Positions 18,941-26,683 are shown, counted from the stretch's first letter. The stretch is DNA of 64,000 bases from Achromobacter deleyi (GCF_902859705.1 NZ_CADIJO010000009.1:1-64000), one strand, 5' to 3'. Notes: generated by a model not told the origin, from the sequence alone. Numbers and translations are program-made.

Positions 18941-19939
18941 ATGAACACCGCAAGCCAGCCCGCCGATCGCAGACAGGCGGACATCGAACGCCAGGCGCGC
19001 GCCTGGATCCGCCTGATCGCGTCCGGGCAGGCCACGCTGCGCGATGCCGACGCCTTCAAGCAGTGGTGCGCCGCCAGCGCGCAGCACGCGCGCGCCTACG
19101 CCGCCGAACAACGCCTGTGGGGGCAGATGGTGCCGGCCGGGCAAGCCGTGCTGCGCCAGCAGCGCGAGCAGGCCGCTTCCCGCTCGGGCCGTGCCGGCTG
19201 GGGCCGCCGCGCCTTCCTGGGCACGGCGCTGGGCGGCGCGGGCGTTGCCGCGGTGGCCGCCGTCGTGGCCCCGCCGTTCCGGCTCTGGCCGGCGTGGGAC
19301 GAATGGACCGCCGACTACCGCACCGACACCGGCGACCGGCGCCAGTTCGGCCTGGGCGAGCGCGTGCAGGTCGACATGAACACGCAGACCAGCATCGCCC
19401 TGCGCGCCGAACAGCCGGGCGCGGTACGGGTGGAATTGATCTCGGGCGAAGCCGCGTTCGACGGCCAGGCTTCGCCCACCGCGGTCACCGTGATGGCCGG
19501 GGCGGGCAGCGGCGCCGGCAGCGTCCAGGCGCGCGGCGCGCGCTTTGAATTGCGGCATCTGGACGGCACGGTCTGCGTCACCTGCCTGGCCGGCTCGGTG
19601 CGGGTGGCGCTGGGCAGCGGCGCCACCGTGCTGGGGCCGAACCAGCGGCTGCTCTACGACAAGCACGGCCTGGGCGCCGTGCAGCAGATCGATCCGGCCG
19701 AAACCTCGGCGTGGCGCCAGGGCTCGCTGGTGTTCCGCCAGGCGCCGCTGGCCGAAGTGGTGGCCGAGATCAACCGCTACCGCCGCGGCCGCGTGGTGCT
19801 GCTGGACGCGCCGCGCCAGGCCAGCGCGCTCTCTGGCCGGTTTGAAATCCGCGACATGGACAAGGTGCTGGTGCAGATCGAAAAAGCCTTCGGCCTGACC
19901 GCCACGCATCTGCCGGGCAACGTGGTGCTGCTGGGCTGA
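18941..19939 (+). CDS. FecR-family anti-sigma/sigma regulator
   Basis: This protein of about 332 residues has an N-terminal DUF4880-type region (ERQARAWIRLIASGQATLRDADAFKQWCAAS in outline), a single membrane segment near residues 80-110 (AFLGTALGGAGVAAVAAVVA), and a periplasmic FecR domain with the YRTDTGDRRQFGLGERVQVDMNTQTSI pattern. The C-terminal STN-like end is FEIRDMDKVLVQIEKAFGLT. FecR proteins hold an ECF sigma factor at the membrane and release or activate it on a periplasmic signal. The frame is open upstream to 18806, overlapping the sigma gene; ATG 18941 is chosen because it starts the conserved N-domain, with 18869 as an alternative. Confidence 0.85.
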   Translation: MNTASQPADRRQADIERQARAWIRLIASGQATLRDADAFKQWCAASAQHARAYAAEQRLWGQMVPAGQAVLRQQREQAASRSGRAGWGRRAFLGTALGGAGVAAVAAVVAPPFRLWPAWDEWTADYRTDTGDRRQFGLGERVQVDMNTQTSIALRAEQPGAVRVELISGEAAFDGQASPTAVTVMAGAGSGAGSVQARGARFELRHLDGTVCVTCLAGSVRVALGSGATVLGPNQRLLYDKHGLGAVQQIDPAETSAWRQGSLVFRQAPLAEVVAEINRYRRGRVVLLDAPRQASALSGRFEIRDMDKVLVQIEKAFGLTATHLPGNVVLLG

Positions 19940-20137
19940 CATCGCCGCTGTCGGTCTGGCCGTCAGTCTGGTCGTCGGCCCGGCCTTCGTCCGCTTTCCG
20001 GTTCCGCCCCGCACGGCCCTGCAAGCCGCGCCGCGTGGCGGGTTTGCCGCGCCAGACTCGTCATACCCATATATAGAGGCAGGCCGCGCCGATCCGCCAT
20101 CCTGGGGGCAGGGCGCGCCCGCGCGATGGGGAGCAGC

Positions 20138-20725
20138 GTGTCGCGTAAACCGAATATCGGTATCCGGGAACTGAAGGAGAATCTGTCGGCCGTGGTGGAT
20201 TCGGCGTGGGAACACCCCGTGTCGGTGCATCGCTACGGCTCGCCATGGGTCTGGATCGTGTCGCACGAGGTCTGGTCCCGCAATACCCGCCGGGTGGAAT
20301 TCAACCCGGCCGGCCACCCGCTGGCCGCCTTGCGCGACCACGTCGATCGGGCCTTTTCGGCCAGCCAGCCGCGCCTGCACGCCGCCGCCATCCGCGCCAT
20401 GCTGCGCATCGAGGCGCAGCCGCTCTTGCGGGCCTTGGTGATCCAGCTGGTCTATGGCCTGGATACCGAGGCCGGCCTGCATGAGCAGGTCTCGTGCAAC
20501 CTGCTGTTTCGCTGGTTCGTCGGCCTGTCGCTCGACCAGGAAATCTGGAGCCCGCAGGAATTCGGCCACGCCGTCGAGCGCGCGCTGGCCAGCGCGGACC
20601 TGGTCGACATCCTGGCGCAGGCATTGCACGGCGCGCCGGTCGCGCCGATCGAGCAGGCCACCGGCATCGCGCTGAACCGGCAACTGCTGCAGGCCTGGCG
20701 TGCGCGGGTCAGCCGTCCTGAATAA
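20138..20725 (+). CDS. Phd/YefM-like N-terminus joined to an IS5-transposase (DUF772-like) segment, paralog 1
   Basis: This protein of about 195 residues has an N-terminus NIGIRELKENLSAVVDSAW...PVSVHRYGSPWVWIVSHEVW that follows the Phd/YefM antitoxin pattern (RELxxNLSxxL, then V-x-x-x-GxPxxxxVS). The middle, LLRALVIQLVYGL...LHEQVSCNLLFRWFVGLSLD, closely resembles the N-terminal domain of IS5-type transposases (DUF772), but no DDE catalytic part follows. No toxin gene is adjacent. It is a clear paralog of the gene at 20903. The GTG at 20138 is preferred over ATG 20126: GGGGAG lies 5 bases upstream and the start then matches that of the paralog. It may be a domesticated DNA-binding regulator; its function is unknown. 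Confidence 0.75.
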   Translation: MSRKPNIGIRELKENLSAVVDSAWEHPVSVHRYGSPWVWIVSHEVWSRNTRRVEFNPAGHPLAALRDHVDRAFSASQPRLHAAAIRAMLRIEAQPLLRALVIQLVYGLDTEAGLHEQVSCNLLFRWFVGLSLDQEIWSPQEFGHAVERALASADLVDILAQALHGAPVAPIEQATGIALNRQLLQAWRARVSRPE

Positions 20726-20902
20726 AGGGGCCGGCTGGCCGATGGCCGTTGGCCAGCCGTCGGCGATCCGCCCTTGAACAAAAAAGATGGCGGGTTCGCG
20801 TCGGCCAAGTCGTCTTAGGGGTACAGGACGCGCCTTATGCAGCGCGGCCAAAACCGGACCAGGGCCTACCCGGCCCCAGGGCACTACCCTAAGGAGCGCA
20901 CC

Positions 20903-21526
20903 GTGTCGGCCACCGTCAACGTAGGCATGCTCGAGCTGGACCGCAAACTTTCCAAGGTGCTGGACTGCGCGCGGCAGCAGCCCGTGTCGGTGTCGCGCTA
21001 CGGATCGCCCTGGGTCTGGGTGGTTTCGCACGAAACCTGGATCGGCCAGATCCAGCTGACGCGCTACGTGCCGCCGCGCCATCCGCTGGTGGCGCTGCGC
21101 GAACACGTCGACGACGCCCTGCGCGCCCACGCCGACCTGCTGCGCCAGGCCAGCGCCGATTGCGGCCTGACGCTGGACCCGGCCATCCTGTGCCGCACCT
21201 ATCTGCTGCAACTGCTGTATCCCGCCGGCAGCAAACCGTATTTTCACGAGCAGATCGCCTACAACCTGCTGTTTCGCTGGTTCGCCGGCCTGTCCGAAGG
21301 CAATGGCTGCGAATGCGCGCCCACGTTCGACCGCGAACTCGACGCCATCGCCTGCCACGAAGCCCTGGCCGCGTTGCTGTGCCAGGCTTTGGACGAAGGC
21401 CTGTTGACGCCGGCCAACTGGGCAATGCGCAAGCGGGCTGCCCAGCGTCCGGCCGGCACCGGACGGCGCCCGCTTGCGCCCGGGGGCAGGGCCGTCAGCG
21501 GGGGCTGCCATGCCGCTATGCCTTGA
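20903..21526 (+). CDS. Phd/YefM-like N-terminus joined to an IS5-transposase (DUF772-like) segment, paralog 2
   Basis: This protein of about 207 residues is homologous to the preceding gene along most of its length: NVGMLELDRKLSKVLD...PVSVSRYGSPWVWVVSHETW at the N-terminus, then HPLVALREHVDDAL, and YFHEQIAYNLLFRWFAGLS in the transposase-like part. The C-terminus is basic, Gly/Arg-rich and different from paralog 1. The GTG at 20903 has a strong AAGGAG site (20891-20896) six bases upstream, which decides the start over ATG 20837. Its end overlaps the second ECF sigma gene by 17 bases, so the two are translationally coupled, pointing to a regulatory role within the T2SS locus. Confidence 0.75.
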   Translation: MSATVNVGMLELDRKLSKVLDCARQQPVSVSRYGSPWVWVVSHETWIGQIQLTRYVPPRHPLVALREHVDDALRAHADLLRQASADCGLTLDPAILCRTYLLQLLYPAGSKPYFHEQIAYNLLFRWFAGLSEGNGCECAPTFDRELDAIACHEALAALLCQALDEGLLTPANWAMRKRAAQRPAGTGRRPLAPGGRAVSGGCHAAMP

Positions 21527-22097
21527 GCCGGCGCCGCCCGCGCGGCGGCGTCGCGACGACTTCGCCCCGGGCAGCGCCCAGGCGCCGCTATGGCGCGGCG
21601 CTGCGTTGGGCGACTTCATTGCCGCCCACTATGGGCGGCTGCTGAATACGTTGCGCGCCCACCTGGGGTGTGCCGAGCTGGCGGCCGACTGCCTGCATGA
21701 CACCTGGTTGCGGTTGGCCGACGGCGGCCTGGACACCGGCCCGGTCGCCAACCCCGGCGCCTACGTGTTCCGCATGGCCTGCAACATCGCCATCGACCGG
21801 CTGCGGGCCGACCGGCCGCTGCGCGGCGCCTGCGGCGACATCGACCTGGAAGACGTCGAAGATACGGCCCCCGGGCCGCACCACATCGCCCAGGCGCGTT
21901 CGTCCCTGCGCGACCTGCTGCGCCTGATCGATGCGCTGCCGCGCCAGCAACGCGAAATCTTCATCGGCGTGCGTATCGAGGGCATGCTGCAAAGCGAAGC
22001 CGCGGCGCGCTACGGGGTGTCGAGCCGCATCGTCAGGCGGCACCTGCGCGACGTGCACCGGCACGTGGACAGCCAGGCCGCGCGGTTGCTGGCATGA
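21510..22097 (+). CDS. ECF RNA polymerase sigma factor (second copy)
   Basis: This 195-residue FecI-like sigma factor has region 2 around LAADCLHDTWLRLADGG and YVFRMACNIAIDRLRADRPL, and region 4 around LPRQQREIFIGVRIEGMLQSEAAARYGVSSRIVRRHL. Unlike the first sigma gene it has no FecR gene after it. Instead it starts inside the end of a Phd/IS5-like gene and its TGA overlaps the ATG of the GspH gene (22094-22097). This coupling places a sigma factor directly in a pseudopilin operon. It may share the single FecR, or answer to the Phd/IS5-like protein; both are inference. Confidence 0.85.
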   Translation: MPLCLEPAPPARRRRDDFAPGSAQAPLWRGAALGDFIAAHYGRLLNTLRAHLGCAELAADCLHDTWLRLADGGLDTGPVANPGAYVFRMACNIAIDRLRADRPLRGACGDIDLEDVEDTAPGPHHIAQARSSLRDLLRLIDALPRQQREIFIGVRIEGMLQSEAAARYGVSSRIVRRHLRDVHRHVDSQAARLLA

Positions 22098-22573
22098 GGC
22101 GCCAGGCGTCCCCGCAGCGCGGCTTCACGCTGATCGAACTGATGGTGGTGCTGGTCATCGTCGGCATCGCCACGGCGGCGCTGGGCCTGTCGATCCGGTC
22201 CGACCCGCTGCGCGTCTTGCGCGACGATGCCCAGCGCCTGGCCGAACGCTTCGCCGTGGCGCAAAGCGAAGTCCGCGGGGACGGCCGCAGCATCGCCTGG
22301 CAGGCCGACGCCGACGGTTACCGCTTCGTGCGCGGCGCCTGGACCGATGACGGCGGCGTTCCGGTGGTGGACCCCTTTCACGTCGAAGACTTTCGCCGCG
22401 ATGCTGCGCTGCGGCCGCAGCGCTGGCAGGCCGGCCCGGTGCGGGTGGCATCGGGCGGGGCGGTGGTGCTGACCCCGGAATGGTTTGGCCAGCCTTGGCG
22501 CCTGGTGCTGTCCAGCGCCGCGGGCCAGGTCGAAGTGCGCCGCGACGCCAGCGGCCGCTTCAAGGTGCAATAG
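22094..22573 (+). CDS. gspH: Type II secretion minor pseudopilin GspH
   Basis: This 159-residue protein has a class III prepilin leader of nine residues, the cleavage site RG/FTLIEL and a hydrophobic helix (MVVLVIVGIATAALGLSI). After prepilin-peptidase cleavage and N-methylation it would join the T2SS pseudopilus tip. The position before gspI and gspJ and the length support GspH. The start overlaps the sigma-factor stop as ATGA. Confidence 0.85.
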   Translation: MRRQASPQRGFTLIELMVVLVIVGIATAALGLSIRSDPLRVLRDDAQRLAERFAVAQSEVRGDGRSIAWQADADGYRFVRGAWTDDGGVPVVDPFHVEDFRRDAALRPQRWQAGPVRVASGGAVVLTPEWFGQPWRLVLSSAAGQVEVRRDASGRFKVQ

Positions 22574-22580
22574 GGCGCCG

Positions 22581-22946
22581 ATGTCCAAGCGCGAACAGGG
22601 CTTCACGTTGCTTGAGATCTTGATCGCCCTGGCCATCGTCAGCGTGGCCCTGGCCGCCGTCATGCGCACCACCGGCATGCTGACCACCAACAACGGCATC
22701 CTGCGCGAACGCGCGCTGGCGCTGCTGTCGGCGCAGAACCGCCTGATCGAAGTGCAGCTGGCGCCGCCGGTCCTGACCCTGAACCGCGACCGCGTGGCCT
22801 GCCCGCAGGGCGCGCTGAACCTGGTGTGCGAAAGCCGCTACGGCGATGCGCGATCAGGCGCTCGCGAGGTCACGGTCGAGGTCTACCTGGACCAGCGCCC
22901 CACGCCCCGCCTGGCCACGCTGGCCGGCATCGTCGACGTGCGGTAA
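22581..22946 (+). CDS. gspI: Type II secretion minor pseudopilin GspI
   Basis: This 121-residue protein starts MSKREQG/FTLLEILIALAIVSVALAAVM, a standard prepilin leader and helix. The remainder, with ERALALLSAQNRLIE and CPQGALNLVCESRYG, follows the GspI pattern of short C-terminal domains. GspI nucleates the pseudopilus tip with GspJ and GspK. It lies 7 bases after gspH and 11 before gspJ. The in-frame opening upstream to 22485 lacks a leader, so 22581 is the start. Confidence 0.9.
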   Translation: MSKREQGFTLLEILIALAIVSVALAAVMRTTGMLTTNNGILRERALALLSAQNRLIEVQLAPPVLTLNRDRVACPQGALNLVCESRYGDARSGAREVTVEVYLDQRPTPRLATLAGIVDVR

Positions 22947-22957
22947 CCGACACTGCC

Positions 22958-23641
22958 ATGACTGCCCGCCAGCAAGGATTCACGCTGATCGAAGTCATCA
23001 TCGCCATCATGATCATGGCCATCATCAGCCTGATCTCCTGGCGCGCCATCGACAGCGTGGCGCTGACCAGCCGCAAGCTCGACCAGCACACGGACGAGGC
23101 CATGGCGCTGCACCGCGCCTTCGACCAGTTCGAACGCGACATCGGTGCGCGCAGCGTGGCCGACGCCCCGCAGCAGGCGCCGCCGCCCACAGCATGGACT
23201 GCGCCGCCGCAAACCCCTGCATCGGGCGCGCAAGCCGCCGAAGACACTGAGCCGCCCGTCGTCCTGCCGCAACTGCTGCCCGACGCCATCGCCGTTTCCG
23301 GCATGAAGACCCCGACGCCGCGGATCGATATCCTGCGCGGGGCGCCGGGCCAGCCCGACGCCCGCCAGCGCGTGGTCTGGGAACGCCGCGGCAATGCCTT
23401 GCTGCGCATCGCCGGTCCACCCACCGACGCCTATCCGATCGCCGGTCCACCGCCCGATGCCGGCACCCTCGTGCTGGACAATCTGCTGGACGTCAGCCTG
23501 CGGGCCTGGGCGCCTGGCCGAGGCTGGGTCACGCTGCCCGGCCAGGGCGAACAGCCCGCCACGGCGCTGGAACTGGTGATCTCGCGCGGCGTGCTGGGGC
23601 AGACGCCGCTGCGCTATCGGCGGGTGTTCTTGCTGCATTGA
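22958..23641 (+). CDS. gspJ: Type II secretion minor pseudopilin GspJ
   Basis: This 227-residue protein has the leader MTARQQG/FTLIEVIIAIMIMAIISLIS and the GspJ signature WRAIDSVALTSRKL, then LHRAFDQFERDIGAR. A Pro/Ala-rich insert lies near residues 70-100. The C-terminal LELVISRGVLGQTPLRYRRVFLL matches the conserved GspJ end. The next T2SS gene in most operons, gspK, is not found; a gspC/N-like gene follows instead. Confidence 0.92.
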   Translation: MTARQQGFTLIEVIIAIMIMAIISLISWRAIDSVALTSRKLDQHTDEAMALHRAFDQFERDIGARSVADAPQQAPPPTAWTAPPQTPASGAQAAEDTEPPVVLPQLLPDAIAVSGMKTPTPRIDILRGAPGQPDARQRVVWERRGNALLRIAGPPTDAYPIAGPPPDAGTLVLDNLLDVSLRAWAPGRGWVTLPGQGEQPATALELVISRGVLGQTPLRYRRVFLLH

Positions 23642-23698
23642 TGGGCTTGTTGCCGTGAAGTCAGGCCCGGGAAGGGCATGAAGGAACAGGGAGAAATG

Positions 23699-24154
23699 AT
23701 GATGAACGTCCGCTTTGACCGCAGCGCCCAACCGTCGTGGCCACGCCTTGTCAGCCTGGTGGGCGCCCTGGCGCTGGTGTCGGGGTTGGGCTGGTGGGGC
23801 TGGCGCTTGAGCGAGCCGGTCTTGCCTGCGCCGGCCGCGCCCGCGGCGGTCGCCGTGCCGGACGACCCGGGCGCGGCCAGCGTGGCCGCGTGGCTGTCAC
23901 CCGGCCCGGCCAAGCTGGATGTGCAGGTGGCGGGCGCCTTGGCGGGCGGCGGGCAGGGCGCCGCCGTGCTGTCGGTCAATGGCGGCCCGCCGCAGGCCTA
24001 TGCTATCGGCGACCGCCTGACCCGCTCGGCTCGCCTTATCGGCATCGATGGCCAGGCGTTGATCGTCGAGCACGGCGGCCGCCAGGTCAGGCTGCCCCTG
24101 CCGGTACAGGCAGGCGGCGACGGCGAAGGCATCAAGTGGGTGCCCGCGCCGTAA
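23699..24154 (+). CDS. Short GspC/GspN-like type II secretion protein
   Basis: This protein of about 151 residues has one membrane segment (LVSLVGALALVSGLGWWGWRL), a Pro/Ala linker and a periplasmic homology-region-like domain (AAVLSVNGGPPQAYAIGDRLTRSARLIGIDGQALIVEHGGR). This matches the part of GspC that contacts the secretin GspD. There is no PDZ domain, so it is the short form sometimes called GspN or PulC-like. Three ATGs at 23696, 23699 and 23702 follow AGGGAG (23688-23693); an upstream ATG at 23678 is also possible. It ends the T2SS block and converges with the DUF1348 gene. Confidence 0.75.
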   Translation: MMNVRFDRSAQPSWPRLVSLVGALALVSGLGWWGWRLSEPVLPAPAAPAAVAVPDDPGAASVAAWLSPGPAKLDVQVAGALAGGGQGAAVLSVNGGPPQAYAIGDRLTRSARLIGIDGQALIVEHGGRQVRLPLPVQAGGDGEGIKWVPAP

Positions 24155-24173
24155 TGCGCAGGCGTGTCGGCCC

Positions 24174-24653
24174 TTACAGGCCCAGCGCCGACAAGCCGGG
24201 ATGGTCATCCGGCCGGCGGCCCAGCGGCCAACGGAACTTGCGGTCCGCCTCTTTGATGGGCAGGTCATTGATGCATGCGTAGCGGTGAATCATCAGTCCG
24301 TCTTCGCCGAATTCCCAGTTCTCGTTGCCGTACGACCGGAACCAGTTGCCGGAATCGTCGTGCCACTCGTAGGCGTAGCGCACCGCAATGCGGTTGTCGG
24401 TGAACGCCCACAGTTCCTTGATCAGGCGGTAATCCAGTTCCTTGGCCCATTTGCGGGCCAGGAAGGCGCGCGCCTCCTCGCGGTTCTTGACGAATTCGGC
24501 GCGGTTGCGCCACTGCGTATCCAGGCTGTAGGCCAGCGCGACCTTGTCCGGATCGCGGCTGTTCCAGCCGTCTTCGGCCAGGCGCACTTTCTGGATCGCG
24601 CTGTCGCGGGTAAAGGGAGGAAGCGGGGGACGGTTGGCGGAAACGGATGTCAT
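24174..24653 (-). CDS. DUF1348 family protein (NTF2/SnoaL-like fold)
   Basis: This 159-residue small cytosolic protein contains [48 protein letters not shown] and [25 protein letters not shown], all conserved in DUF1348. These proteins adopt an NTF2-like barrel; their biochemical role is not established. It follows a TetR-family gene in the same direction after 53 bases, an arrangement that suggests the TetR protein controls the pair. Confidence 0.9.
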   Translation of the reverse strand: MTSVSANRPPLPPFTRDSAIQKVRLAEDGWNSRDPDKVALAYSLDTQWRNRAEFVKNREEARAFLARKWAKELDYRLIKELWAFTDNRIAVRYAYEWHDDSGNWFRSYGNENWEFGEDGLMIHRYACINDLPIKEADRKFRWPLGRRPDDHPGLSALGL

Positions 24654-24706
24654 CGCGGTGACCTCATGGGTGGGGGGCAGGGAAGAGAAAACCGGGCGGC
24701 GGGCCT

Positions 24707-25354
24707 TCAGCTTGGGGAATTGGCGTCATCGACGTGCAAGCCGGCCGCCTGCAGCACGGCCTGGGCCGCGCGCCGCGCGTGGTCGGCGATGGACGGATCG
24801 CGCGACACCAGCGCCACCGCGATGGCGCCGTCCAGCAGCACCAGCAGCTGCAAGGCCGTGTCGTCCGGGTTCGGCAGCGCCGCCGCGTGCGTCAGGTCGC
24901 GCACATAGGCCAGCAAGCGCGCCTTGTGTTCGCGCGATACCGCCAGGATCGGGCTGGCGTCGTCGCCGATCTCGCCCGCGGCGTTCAAAAAGGCGCAGCC
25001 CCGAAAGCCGTCAGAGGCAAACCACTCGCGCAAGGCGTCGAACATGGACAGCAGCCGCGCATGCGGCGTGGCCGCGGTCGACGTCGCGTCGATGAACCAT
25101 CGCATCCAGCGCGCATCGCGCGCTTCCAGCGCCGCCGCCACCAACGCATCCTTGTTCGGATACAGCTGGTACAGGCTCTTGCGCGCCACGCCGGATGTCT
25201 TGACGATCAGGTCGATGCCGGTGGCGTGGATGCCGCCCGAATAGACCAGGAATTCGGTGGCCTGCAGCAGACGCTGGCGGGTGTCTGCCGGGGGCAGCGA
25301 TGCGGCGGCCAGGGCAGGGGAGCGAGAGGCGCGTGAGGGAGCGGGGCGAGCCAT
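24707..25354 (-). CDS. TetR/AcrR-family transcriptional regulator
   Basis: This 215-residue regulator has the N-terminal helix-turn-helix at about residues 25-70 ([32 protein letters not shown]). The C-terminal ligand domain contains [17 protein letters not shown], typical of the YxaF/AcrR-like group with a conserved GC motif. A perfect long inverted repeat begins 3 bases upstream of its start codon and is the likely operator. It probably represses itself and the downstream DUF1348 gene. The inducer is unknown. Confidence 0.92.
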   Translation of the reverse strand: MARPAPSRASRSPALAAASLPPADTRQRLLQATEFLVYSGGIHATGIDLIVKTSGVARKSLYQLYPNKDALVAAALEARDARWMRWFIDATSTAATPHARLLSMFDALREWFASDGFRGCAFLNAAGEIGDDASPILAVSREHKARLLAYVRDLTHAAALPNPDDTALQLLVLLDGAIAVALVSRDPSIADHARRAAQAVLQAAGLHVDDANSPS

Positions 25355-25356
25355 GG

Positions 25357-25403
25357 AGAATGATCGTTCTGCAAAGGATGATGCAGAGTAGAACGATCAT
25401 TCT
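25357..25403. promoter_or_regulatory. Inverted-repeat operator of the TetR-family regulator
   Basis: AGAATGATCGTTCT (25357-25370) and AGAACGATCATTCT (25390-25403) are exact reverse complements, separated by 19 bases, and each is itself nearly palindromic. The left copy lies just before the TetR start codon (leftward gene), where bound protein would block transcription or translation initiation. Confidence 0.75.
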
Positions 25404-25422
25404 CCGCTGTCAATCTCAGTCG

Positions 25423-25863
25423 TTAATCCGCCAGCGCTTCCGCCCAGTTCTTCTTCATGGCAGCGATGCGGTCCACGTAGGCGGATTTCAAGCAGGCGGC
25501 GTCGGGGCAACGGTCGCGCACGGTGGTGCGCCATTGCGTCTGCTCTTTCGCGACAGGATCGCGCCATTCACCGGTTTCACCGTCACGGCCAGCGGTTTCG
25601 GCTTGAATCCGGTCGTAGAGGTCCTTGACCTGATCGTCCAGCTTGGACAGCGAGGGTTCGCCGCAGATCAGATGTTCGACATGGGTTTTCGCGGCCTTGC
25701 AGTCGAAACCGGCGGCATGGGCGGATTCGATCTGCAGGAAAGCCGCGCTGGCGAGCGCCGCGCAAACGACACCATGCAGAATCGCGTGTCTGCCTTTGGC
25801 GCTTTGCCGGCCCCGGCCTTTCATGATGCCGGCCGGTGTTGCCGCGAGAACGGGGTTGCGCAC
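25423..25863 (-). CDS. LprI-like (DUF1311) exported protein
   Basis: This 146-residue protein has a signal peptide (ILHGVVCAALASAAFLQIESAHA) and a mature part beginning GFDCKAAKTHVEHLICGEPSLSKLDDQVKDLYDRI. This is the LprI N-terminal pattern with paired Cys residues (DC...IC, RCPDAAC). LprI-family proteins are periplasmic; some inhibit lysozyme, but that role is not assured here. The GTG at 25863 is chosen because TAGGAG lies about 8 bases upstream; an internal ATG at 25824 lacks a ribosome-binding site. Confidence 0.8.
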   Translation of the reverse strand: MRNPVLAATPAGIMKGRGRQSAKGRHAILHGVVCAALASAAFLQIESAHAAGFDCKAAKTHVEHLICGEPSLSKLDDQVKDLYDRIQAETAGRDGETGEWRDPVAKEQTQWRTTVRDRCPDAACLKSAYVDRIAAMKKNWAEALAD

Positions 25864-26414
25864 GTCGTTTACTCCTATAGTCTGCAGCCACGGACAGGGC
25901 GGCCCAAGGTGGCGATTTTCCCGTTTGTCGACAGCTCATGCAACTTTTCGCTCGGGTATGCCTTGGACTTGTTATGTGGGCAATTCGTGACCATTTTCTG
26001 GCTTTTTCTTTTAATTTGTAGTAAACTACTTTTATCTCGTAGTTATCAGTAGTGGTTGCCAGTCTTCTGGCAAGTCTTCCGTGGCAAGTCTTCCGTGGCA
26101 AGTCTTCCGTGGCAAGTCTTCCGGTTAGGGCTGCCGATTTTGGGCAAGACCTTCCCCCAAATCCCTGGTCGGCAACACTGTGGCAAGCCACCCAGGGCAA
26201 TCTCCAGGCAACCCCAAACAATCGCCTTCGGGCCGCTGTTTCCAAGCCGCTGAAGACACCACACGCATTGCCCCCCTACGAGTGCAGTCCCCAGGGCCAC
26301 GCCCTGGCGCCCGTTCCTGATGCCCCTCTGCATACCTTCGCATCCCGGGCGCGCTGGATACCCGTGTTGTGTGCCTGCGCAGGGCAGGCCGACACCGCAA
26401 ACAGGAGTACGCAC
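25864..26414. other. Intergenic region, partly AT-rich, with a short tandem repeat
   Basis: I see no supported gene in these 551 bases. The stretch at about 25975-26060 is much richer in A+T than its surroundings and contains the imperfect hairpin-forming GTAGTAAACTAC. It runs directly into a 14-bp tandem repeat (26069-26124). The low G+C suggests either a promoter region for the small ORF at 26415 or a remnant of foreign DNA. Confidence 0.5.
26069..26124. repeat. 14-bp tandem repeat, four copies
   Basis: The unit GGCAAGTCTTCCGT occurs head to tail at 26069, 26083, 26097 and 26111, the last copy ending in G instead of T. A partial related unit precedes it (AGTCTTCTGGC at 26061). The period is not a multiple of three and no gene spans it. 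It is a candidate variable-number locus. Confidence 0.85.
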
Positions 26415-26564
26415 ATGTCCCAATTGATCAGCAAGAAATCGCGCATCGAGATTCCGCCGCTGAACTGGAAGGCGCCTGATACGCGCCCGGACCCTGAAAT
26501 CATCCCCCGCCCGGCCGACACCGAGCCGTCCGAAGACAAGCGCGCTGCCCACGCGCCTGCGTAA
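26415..26564 (+). CDS. Small hypothetical protein, 49 residues
   Basis: ATG 26415 is preceded by AGGAG (26403-26407) at 7 bases and followed by 49 codons and a strong terminator, so it looks like a real short gene. The product, starting MSQLISKKSRIEIPPLNWK, is hydrophilic, Pro-rich and without signal peptide or membrane segment. I do not recognise the family. It stands alone between the AT-rich repeat region and a leftward porin gene. Confidence 0.6.
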   Translation: MSQLISKKSRIEIPPLNWKAPDTRPDPEIIPRPADTEPSEDKRAAHAPA

Positions 26565-26613
26565 TCCGATCTCGGTCAAGCGCAGCCGTACCCCGCTTCG
26601 ACCGACCCTACCG

Positions 26614-26652
26614 ACCGCCGCCCGCATGCCATCATGCCGGCGGCGGTTTTCA
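26614..26652 (+). terminator. Rho-independent terminator
   Basis: ACCGCCGCC (26614-26622) pairs with GGCGGCGGT (26639-26647); inside, GCAT pairs with ATGC. TTTTC follows on the plus strand. It lies 50 bases after the small ORF stop and may also serve the convergent porin gene. Confidence 0.75.
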
Positions 26653-26683
26653 TTTCAGCGGCACGCGCATTGCACGCCGTCGC

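Noticed and set aside
20138..21526. An insertion sequence or a toxin-antitoxin module
   Set aside because: There are no terminal inverted repeats, no DDE transposase domain and no toxin gene; only fragments of these families appear to be fused.
26069..26124. CRISPR array
   Set aside because: The 14-bp units are directly adjacent with no spacers, and there are no cas genes.
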